A stretch of DNA of 64,000 bases from an uncultured Bacteroidales bacterium (GTDB lineage Bacteria; Bacteroidota; Bacteroidia; Bacteroidales; Bacteroidaceae): the NCBI GenBank assembly GCA_902763885.1, contig CACWTU010000004.1, positions 62,001 to 126,000 of the forward strand, read 5' to 3'. The notes below the pieces were generated by a model, which did no database searches, had not been told where the DNA came from, and saw nothing but the letters and a program-made list of their open reading frames with translations. Shown piece by piece: positions 35,451 through 41,726 of this stretch (positions are counted from its first letter, which is position 1; each line of letters starts with the position of its first letter). The translations under genes and the position numbers were made by a program.

Positions 35451-36737
35451 TCATATTTTGGCAAAAGCCTGATTAAGATCAGCAATAATGTCATCAACAT
35501 GTTCAACACCGATTGAAAGACGTACAGTTGTAGGAGTGATATGCTGCTCGGCCAGCTCCTTTGAAGTCATCTGTGAGTGAGTGGTGGTGTAAGGATGTAT
35601 CACAAGGCTCTTTACATCAGCCACATTGGCCAGCAGAGAGAAAATCTGCAGTGAATCGATGAACTTCCAGGTATCCTCCTGTGTGCCGTTTATCTCAAAG
35701 GTGAATATTGATCCGCCGCCGTTGGGGAAATACTTCTGATACAGCTTGTAATCCTTGTGCTCCGGCAGTGAAGGATGATTAACCTTTGCCACCTTAGGAT
35801 GACCGGCCAGATACTTCACCACCTTAAGTGCATTCTCCACATGACGCTCTATGCGCAGAGGCAGTGACTCAACACCCTGCAGCAGGATCCATGCATTGAA
35901 CGGGCTGATGGCAGCACCGGTATCACGCAGGATGACGGCACGGATACGGGTAACGAATGCAGCAGCACCGGCCACATCGGCAAAAACTGCACCGTGGTAA
36001 GAGGGATCGGGCTTGGCCAGTGTAGGATACTTGTCAGGGTTGGCCTTCCAGTTGAAAGTACCGCCGTCCACTATCACACCACCCAGTGATGAACCATGAC
36101 CACCGATGAACTTGGTTGCAGAATGAACCACGATGTCAGCGCCATGCTCCAGCGGACGTATAAGAATAGGAGCAAATGTGTTATCCACGATAAATACGAT
36201 GCCGTGCTTATGAGCCACCTTTGCAACCTCCTCCAGATTGGTAACATCACTGTTAGGGTTACCGAAAGTCTCGGCGTAGATAACCTTGGTGTTAGGCTGG
36301 ATAGCCTTCTCCAGAGCCTCCAGGTCATTCACATCGACAATGGTATTAGTGATGCCCTGAGTAGAAAGCGTGTGTGTAATAAGGTTGAAAGAACCGCCGT
36401 ACAGGTTGTTTGCGGCTACGATGTGGTCACCGGCCTGTGCAATGTTCTGCAGAGCGTAAGTTACGGCTGCTGCGCCCGATGCCACTGCCAGAGCGGCAAC
36501 ACCACCCTCCAGGGCAGCGATACGCTTCTCAAGCACATCCTGAGTTGAGTTGGTCAGACGGCCATAGATATTACCTGCATCGCGCAGACCAAAACGGTCA
36601 GCTGCATGCTGTGAGTTACGGAACACATAAGATGTTGTCTGATAAATAGGCACTGCGCGTGCATCAGATGCGGGATCGGCCTGTTCCTGGCCTACATGGA
36701 GAGCTAAAGTCTCAAGATGGAATTTGTTGTTTGCCAT
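35451..36737 (-). CDS. metY: O-acetylhomoserine sulfhydrylase
   Basis: A 428-aa PLP enzyme of the Cys/Met metabolism family that makes homocysteine from O-acetylhomoserine and sulfide. The PLP lysine is in SATKFIGGHGSSLGG, and other family signatures are TSYVFRNSQHAADRF and VDNTFAPILIRPLEHGAD. Length is typical of MetY (about 430), longer than MetB/MetZ. Start at 36737 (MANNKFHLETLALH); the upstream in-frame ATG is inside an AT-rich repeat region. Partner of metA downstream on the same strand. The leader between -7 box and ATG carries a heptamer array. Divergent Lrp regulator next door. Confidence 0.94.
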   Translation of the reverse strand: MANNKFHLETLALHVGQEQADPASDARAVPIYQTTSYVFRNSQHAADRFGLRDAGNIYGRLTNSTQDVLEKRIAALEGGVAALAVASGAAAVTYALQNIAQAGDHIVAANNLYGGSFNLITHTLSTQGITNTIVDVNDLEALEKAIQPNTKVIYAETFGNPNSDVTNLEEVAKVAHKHGIVFIVDNTFAPILIRPLEHGADIVVHSATKFIGGHGSSLGGVIVDGGTFNWKANPDKYPTLAKPDPSYHGAVFADVAGAAAFVTRIRAVILRDTGAAISPFNAWILLQGVESLPLRIERHVENALKVVKYLAGHPKVAKVNHPSLPEHKDYKLYQKYFPNGGGSIFTFEINGTQEDTWKFIDSLQIFSLLANVADVKSLVIHPYTTTHSQMTSKELAEQHITPTTVRLSIGVEHVDDIIADLNQAFAKI

Positions 36738-36754
36738 AATAGTATATATTTTAA

Positions 36755-36796
36755 AATTATCAATTATCAATTCTCAATTTTCAATTTTCAATTCTC
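36755..36796. repeat. Heptamer array in the metY leader
   Basis: ATCAATT, TCTCAATTTTCAATTTTCAA units between the metY -7 box and start codon, so they would be transcribed. Confidence 0.65.
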
Positions 36797-36810
36797 TTTG
36801 ATTGACGATG

Positions 36811-36818
36811 CAAAGTTA
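36811..36818 (-). promoter_or_regulatory. -7 box of metY
   Basis: Minus-strand TAACTTTG matches TAnnTTTG, 74 nt before the ATG. Confidence 0.45.
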
Positions 36819-36870
36819 CGACCGATAGAAAATTCCACCAAACACATTACATTATTAAGGAAAAACTTCC

Positions 36871-36878
36871 TACCTTTG
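36871..36878 (+). promoter_or_regulatory. -7 box of the Lrp gene
   Basis: TACCTTTG matches TAnnTTTG, 44 nt before the ATG at 36922. Confidence 0.45.
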
Positions 36879-36921
36879 CACAAAATCACAGAAAATAAAC
36901 CAACAAATTCTACAATAAACT

Positions 36922-37422
36922 ATGGAAAAGGAGAATATTTCAACTCTAATCGAGCCAAAAGCCGGCGAACTGGACGCCACAGACATCAAAATCCTCACCT
37001 GCCTGCAGGATAATTCACGCCTCACCACCAAGGAACTTGCCGCCAAGGTTCACCTCTCCACCACCCCGGTGTTTGAGCGTCAGAAACGCCTGGAGCGCGA
37101 AGGCTATATAAAGAAGTATATAGCTGTGCTGGATCCTGAGAAGCTCAACCTCGGTTTTGTGGTGTTCTGCTGCGTCAAGCTGCGTGAGATGACCCGCGAG
37201 ACCGCATACACCTTTGAAGAAGCCGCGCGTAATATGAAAGAGGTGGCTGAGTGCTACAACATATCCGGTGAGTTTGACTACCTGCTCAAGGTCTATTGTC
37301 CCGATATGCGCTCCTACAAGGAGTTCATCATGAACGTCCTTGGCACCACCGATACTGTCGGCTCCATCCAATCCATGTTTGTAATGAGCCCGATAAAGAA
37401 AACATTTGGACTCTCGATATAA
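36922..37422 (+). CDS. Lrp/AsnC family transcriptional regulator
   Basis: A 166-aa Lrp-type regulator. N-terminal helix-turn-helix (ATDIKILTCLQDNSRLTTKELAAKVHLSTTPVFERQKRLEREG) and C-terminal RAM/AsnC ligand domain, with the EF-like GEFDYLLKVYCPDM strand. Divergent from metY with a 184-bp gap, so it may control methionine synthesis or respond to an amino acid (inference from position). It is followed by the inverted ~185-bp element and a terminator. Confidence 0.92.
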   Translation: MEKENISTLIEPKAGELDATDIKILTCLQDNSRLTTKELAAKVHLSTTPVFERQKRLEREGYIKKYIAVLDPEKLNLGFVVFCCVKLREMTRETAYTFEEAARNMKEVAECYNISGEFDYLLKVYCPDMRSYKEFIMNVLGTTDTVGSIQSMFVMSPIKKTFGLSI

Positions 37423-37440
37423 ATACTCGTGGGAGTTTCA

Positions 37441-37622
37441 AGGAAATAAAGGGTATTGACGTCAAAACTACGCGCTTCGCGCTATCCCTCCCATCCCTAA
37501 TAAGACGCTCTGAAAGGCATGAGTAAACTCCTACCTTCCAGAGCATCTTCTTAGGCACGGGCCCCTCCCTCTGACGCGCCGAGGGTGGCGACGGTTTTGC
37601 CTGCCAATACCCTTTATTTCCT
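37441..37622. repeat. ~185-bp element with terminal inverted repeats, copy C (inverted)
   Basis: Perfect 18-bp inverted repeat (37441-37458 AGGAAATAAAGGGTATTG, and 37605-37622). Interior is the reverse complement of copies A and B. Copy C and B share over 140 bp nearly identical, including GAGTAAACTCCTACCTTCCAG and CTGACGCGCCGAGGGTGGCG. Confidence 0.88.
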
Positions 37623-37625
37623 AAA

Positions 37626-37657
37626 AATAATCTCGAGCTTAAAGCCCGAGATTATTT
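37626..37657. terminator. Rho-independent terminator
   Basis: AATAATCTCG and CGAGATTATT arms with an 11-nt loop, followed by a T run. Serves the Lrp gene, with copy C between. Confidence 0.8.
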
Positions 37658-37693
37658 TTTACTCCCCCTCGAGATGCACGTAGGTTTCAGTGA

Positions 37694-37780
37694 GCCAATG
37701 GGGTCTGACCCCTTTGGCGCATGCTAAGCAAGCGATTATCACTAAATTCAACACGTGCCAAAGGGGTCTGACCCCAATGG
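37694..37780. repeat. REP inverted pair with GCCA arms
   Basis: Units 37694-37718 and 37757-37780 with GGGGTCTGACCCC cores. Outer arms are GCCAA...TTGGC instead of GTACC/GGTAC, again self-complementary. Confidence 0.85.
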
Positions 37781-37793
37781 ATCACTCAATTGC

Positions 37794-38777
37794 TCATTCC
37801 CACTCGATGGTACCGGTGGGTTTTGGAGTAAGATCGTAAAGCACACGATTCACCCCCGGAACCTCAGTAATAATCCGCTGCGTAATATGATGCAGCAGCT
37901 TATACGGAATCTCCTCAATAGTAGCCGTCATTGCATCCCGGGTGTTGACGGCACGGATGATCACCGGCCAATCCCAGCTGCGCTTATTGTCCTTAACGCC
38001 CGTTGACTTGTAATCGGGCACGATGGTAAAGTACTGCCAAACCTTGCCCTCCAAGCCATTAGCCGCAAACTCCTCACGCAGGATGGCATCGCTTTCACGC
38101 AGGGCCTCTAACCTGTCTCTAGTAATAGCGCCCGTGCAACGCACGCCCAGACCGGGGCCCGGGAACGGCTGACGGAACACCATGTTATCGGGCAGGCCAA
38201 GCTCCTTACCTACCACGCGAACCTCATCCTTGAACAGCAGCTTTATAGGCTCCACCAGCTCAAACTTAAGGTCATCGGGCAGACCACCCACGTTGTGATG
38301 GCTCTTTACGGGACCTGACTCCACAATATCGGGATAGATGGTACCCTGAGCCAGGAAACTGATACCCTCCTGCTTGCGTGCCTCCTCCTCAAACACGCGT
38401 ATGAACTCCGCGCCTATTATCTTGCGCTTCTGTTCAGGATCAGCCACGCCGGCCAGCTTGTTCAGGAAACGGTCAGTGGCATCCACATAAACCAGGTTGG
38501 CGTTCAACTCATCGCGGAACACGCGCACCACCTGCTCGGGCTCGCCCTTGCGCAGCAGTCCGTGGTTAACATGCACTGAAACCAGCTGCTTGCCCACCGC
38601 TTTAATGAGCAATGCAGCCACTACCGATGAATCCACGCCACCGGACAGTGCCAGCAGAACCTTTTTGTCACCAATCTGAGCCCTGAGCTCCTTAATCTGT
38701 TCATCAATGAATTTCTTGGCCAATGCGGGCGTAGTGATACGCTCCATCGAGGCCGGACGTACATTTCCTTGAGTCAT
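37794..38777 (-). CDS. GMP synthase ATP-pyrophosphatase subunit, stand-alone (GuaA C-terminal type)
   Basis: A 327-aa protein matching only the ATP-PPase plus dimerisation part of GuaA. PP-loop SGGVDSS is at 45-51, and the C-terminal part has RQPFPGPGLGVRCTG and the ending PTGTIEWE. No glutamine amidotransferase domain precedes it. It would convert XMP to GMP with free ammonia or with a separate glutaminase subunit, as in archaeal two-subunit enzymes. Bacteroidales usually carry a fused GuaA, so this could be a second paralogue. The 370 bp downstream holds only repeats. Confidence 0.88.
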   Translation of the reverse strand: MTQGNVRPASMERITTPALAKKFIDEQIKELRAQIGDKKVLLALSGGVDSSVVAALLIKAVGKQLVSVHVNHGLLRKGEPEQVVRVFRDELNANLVYVDATDRFLNKLAGVADPEQKRKIIGAEFIRVFEEEARKQEGISFLAQGTIYPDIVESGPVKSHHNVGGLPDDLKFELVEPIKLLFKDEVRVVGKELGLPDNMVFRQPFPGPGLGVRCTGAITRDRLEALRESDAILREEFAANGLEGKVWQYFTIVPDYKSTGVKDNKRSWDWPVIIRAVNTRDAMTATIEEIPYKLLHHITQRIITEVPGVNRVLYDLTPKPTGTIEWE

Positions 38778-38814
38778 ATAAACTTATTTGTAATCAATAA
38801 ATTAAAAATGAAAT

Positions 38815-39195
38815 CTATTTCTTTGACGCATTCTGCCTTACCAGATACTGCATAATAAGCGTACCGGCTTCAATCTTAAGCCATGCATAGCGTCCCATAC
38901 GGTTTGTATTCTCTTTCACGTAGATAAAAAGAGTATCGCCTATTATTCCGTCTGTCTTGGACAGAGAGCACCAGTTTTCGTTCTGAACCATCTCAGCGTG
39001 CCACCGGTCAGCATTGGTAAGCTCCTTGAGCACCACCATTGAAGTATCGGCCACGGATGCAAAGACGGGTATGGTTACGGAGTCGGTCATTACCGTTTTC
39101 ACATCATCCACCTTAACCTCATCATTATCGCAACTTATAACGGATAGCTCCAATAGAGCCAGAAGCCCTAAGGCAAACAACAGTCTAATTCTCAT
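38815..39195 (-). CDS. Small BACON-like lipoprotein
   Basis: A 126-aa lipoprotein with lipobox SVISC (Cys22). The rest is a single beta-rich domain (VTIPVFASVADTS...WCSLSKTDGIIGDTLFIYVKENTNRMGRYAWLKI), resembling a lone BACON-type Ig-like domain, without other partner domain. Function not recognised. Not clearly in an operon. Confidence 0.6.
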   Translation of the reverse strand: MRIRLLFALGLLALLELSVISCDNDEVKVDDVKTVMTDSVTIPVFASVADTSMVVLKELTNADRWHAEMVQNENWCSLSKTDGIIGDTLFIYVKENTNRMGRYAWLKIEAGTLIMQYLVRQNASKK

Positions 39196-39325
39196 AACGC
39201 ATCGGTTTAATTTCTACAAACATAATCATTTAATGTAAAAAACACTACAAAATGCGCGTAATTTTATCAGCCTCTCTTTTATGGATTTTTATAACAATAC
39301 CTTATATAAGAATTACATTAATGAT

Positions 39326-39333
39326 TAACTTTG
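39326..39333 (+). promoter_or_regulatory. -7 box of the adenylate kinase gene
   Basis: TAACTTTG matches TAnnTTTG, 29 nt before the ATG. Confidence 0.45.
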
Positions 39334-39361
39334 ACGTCCGATAAAAGCAAACCACTTTAAT

Positions 39362-40345
39362 ATGAAATACTACATCCTATTCGGCCCTCCGGGGGCAGGT
39401 AAAGGCACACAGGCAGGTGCCATCGCTCAGAAATACAACCTCAAGCACATAAGCACCGGTGAGATGCTCCGTGCAGAGATAGCAGCCGGTACAGAACTCG
39501 GCAAGCAGGCCAAAGCGCTTATTGACGCCGGTAACCTGGTACCAGACAGCGTCGTTGAGGGAATGATTGAGAACACATTCAACACATATAAGAATGTGGC
39601 AGGATTCCTCCTTGACGGATTCCCCCGCACACTTGGCCAGGCGTCAGACCTGGATGAGATGCTTGCCCGCCGCGGTGAGAAGGTCAATGCCGTAATCTCC
39701 ATAATGATTAAGGATGAGACCATTAAGGAACGCCTCTCGCATCGTGCCCAGATTGAAGGCCGTGCCGATGACGCCAATGAGGAGACCATCAAGAATCGCA
39801 TAGCAACCTACCACAAGCAGACCGAGCCGCTTATCACCTATTATAAGAACAACGGCAAGTATCATGAGGTAGATGGTGAATGTGGCGATATTGAAGCAGT
39901 ACGCAAGGCCATGTTCCGCGTCTTCAAGGGCATTGACCGTAAATTCCTGGAGCGTCAGGTTGTTCTTGATGACACCCTGCTCAACAAGATCCAGATGCTG
40001 GCTCAGGAGTCACCGCGTCTGCGCATGAACTATGACCTGCGCAACACTGAAGAGGATCAGTCACAGCGTCTGCTCAACGTCATGCTGCCCGGCACTAAGA
40101 CCGCCATTCACAAGCACAACCTCTCAAGTGAGACAGTAATGCTCATGCGTGGCCGCATGGATACCGTATTCTATAATGACAAGGGCATTGAGATTCAGCG
40201 CATACACATGGGTGGCGATACCGGCGTGTTCGGTGTAAACATCCCCAAAGGCCAGTGGCACACCTTTGAGGTCACGGAGCTTTCAATCATCTTCATGGCT
40301 CAGGATGGACCCTGGAGCCCCATGGCAAAAGAAAACATGCTCTGA
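39362..40345 (+). CDS. adk: Adenylate kinase fused to a WbuC-like cupin
   Basis: A 327-aa two-domain protein. Residues 1-190 are a full adenylate kinase: P-loop GPPGAGKGT (8-16), DGFPRT (85-90), a short lid without zinc-binding Cys (RAQIEGRADD). Residues 195-327 form a cupin of WbuC type: RMNYDLRNTEEDQSQRLLNVMLPGT, putative metal ligands His250, His252, Glu257 and His300. WbuC domains are usually stand-alone proteins in O-antigen or capsule gene clusters. The frame is continuous with no repeat at the junction, so the fusion looks genuine. It lies next to a polysaccharide export locus downstream (convergent). Confidence 0.9.
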   Translation: MKYYILFGPPGAGKGTQAGAIAQKYNLKHISTGEMLRAEIAAGTELGKQAKALIDAGNLVPDSVVEGMIENTFNTYKNVAGFLLDGFPRTLGQASDLDEMLARRGEKVNAVISIMIKDETIKERLSHRAQIEGRADDANEETIKNRIATYHKQTEPLITYYKNNGKYHEVDGECGDIEAVRKAMFRVFKGIDRKFLERQVVLDDTLLNKIQMLAQESPRLRMNYDLRNTEEDQSQRLLNVMLPGTKTAIHKHNLSSETVMLMRGRMDTVFYNDKGIEIQRIHMGGDTGVFGVNIPKGQWHTFEVTELSIIFMAQDGPWSPMAKENML

Positions 40346-40426
40346 ACGAATTGAAAATTTTTGGAGCAGCGAGAGTCATCAAGCTTGCTTGTTTGACCGA
40401 GTCGTGACAAAAATCATGGAACGAAG

Positions 40427-40577
40427 TTACATAATTGAAAATTGAAAATTGAAAATTATAAGAAAGGGTTCGGAAACTTCCGAACCCTTTCTTAATGTCG
40501 CGGGAATTAACGCAGGTGCTTTTTACGCAGGTGCTTGTAATTTTCAATTTTCAATTTTCAATTTTCAATTTTCAATC
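40427..40577. repeat. Heptamer-flanked hairpin element, copy 3
   Basis: Heptamer arrays 40434-40459 and 40537-40577 flank the AAGAAAGGGTTCGGA hairpin (40461-40495) and a duplicated CGCAGGTGCTT unit. Lies between convergent adk-cupin and wzz genes; supplies the stop codon of the latter. Confidence 0.85.
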
Positions 40578-41725
40578 TTTTCCTCCTCCTCGTCTTTAAA
40601 CTGAGCCAAAAGCTTAGGCAAATACTCCTTCCCCAGAACCACGCCACAGCCCAAAACAACGCCCAGGAACGTCCATATGATAAGAGTCTTTGCACGGCTG
40701 TTTGAAGCCTGATTAGGAACAGTAATAGGCTGGATTACAGTAAACACAGGAGTATCCTTCTTAACCTGCATCTTGGCCTGCTCCAACTGCTTGGCCAGTT
40801 CACTGTAGATGGAACTTGAGATAGAATACTTAGTCTGGATTCTGTCGCGCTCAATGCGGTCTCTGGTGTTTGAAATGCTTTGTGTGCGGTCAGTAACCCT
40901 TGCCAACTGCTCCTGATATGACTCAGTCTCAGCCTTAATCTCATTATATCGGGCCTGGATATATTCCAGCTCACTTTCAGACTTCTCAATACGGAAACGG
41001 GTCAGCTCCTCCTGCAGCAGTTGCTGTGCCTTTATGGCAAGTTCAGCGGTCTGGATAGGTTCTGAACCTGTTACATTCAGAGTGATATAACCCTCTTTCT
41101 TATCAACAGCAAGTGTAACATTTTCAGCAAGTGCCTTAAGAATCTTCTCCTCATCCTCACTTACAACCACAGGCTTGGGAGTATTATCGGCAACACCTTC
41201 ACCTTCAGGTAACACGATAGGCTCTTTCTCGCCTTTTATAGCTTTTAGAATCACACCGGGCAAGCCAATCGTATATTTAATCATGCCTTCAAATATGGCA
41301 CCTACCACTGATGGCTTGGCATAATCACTCTGTGCATAATCAAACATGTTGATAGCGGTATCGCACTTCTCATAATGAAGCGGAGTGTACATCAGTTCTT
41401 TCCTGAAAGTAACGCTGCTCACTATCTGCGGATAGATAAGCGGTGAGAGCTCAGTACCCGTATTGACCGTACCCAAGTCAAATCCGGCAAGTGATGCCAG
41501 GCTGCTCAATGATGAGTTTGACTTGGAATTCAGCTGAGGAACCATTACCGTACTCACGTCATAAGTACGCTTCATGGTAAGTGCAGCTATAAGGCCTAAC
41601 ACTATGAACGCACAGGTCCATATAATCACGGTCTTGCGTCCGTCCCAAAGCTGTTTTACCAGCGCCATTATATCTATGCCCTCCTCTTCATCCGTCAGAG
41701 GCGCATTGTTCATATTCTCCTGCAT
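40565..41725 (-). CDS. Wzz-type polysaccharide chain-length determinant
   Basis: A 386-aa inner-membrane protein with an N-terminal TM (VIIWTCAFIVLGLIAALTM, about 34-52), a periplasmic coiled-coil region (QARYNEIKAETESYQEQLARV), and a C-terminal TM near 348-366 with a preceding Pro-rich ITVPNQASNSRAK. It lacks a kinase domain, unlike the Wzc-like protein at 11.7 kb. It follows the SLBB export gene by 1 bp. The last codons (Lys-Ile-Glu-Asn-stop) come from a heptamer repeat. Confidence 0.9.
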   Translation of the reverse strand: MQENMNNAPLTDEEEGIDIMALVKQLWDGRKTVIIWTCAFIVLGLIAALTMKRTYDVSTVMVPQLNSKSNSSLSSLASLAGFDLGTVNTGTELSPLIYPQIVSSVTFRKELMYTPLHYEKCDTAINMFDYAQSDYAKPSVVGAIFEGMIKYTIGLPGVILKAIKGEKEPIVLPEGEGVADNTPKPVVVSEDEEKILKALAENVTLAVDKKEGYITLNVTGSEPIQTAELAIKAQQLLQEELTRFRIEKSESELEYIQARYNEIKAETESYQEQLARVTDRTQSISNTRDRIERDRIQTKYSISSSIYSELAKQLEQAKMQVKKDTPVFTVIQPITVPNQASNSRAKTLIIWTFLGVVLGCGVVLGKEYLPKLLAQFKDEEEEKIEN

Positions 41726-41726
41726 A

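Noticed and set aside
36737-36811. A methionine or SAM riboswitch in the metY leader
   Set aside because: The leader is made of heptamer arrays and AT-rich sequence without the conserved SAM aptamer helices.
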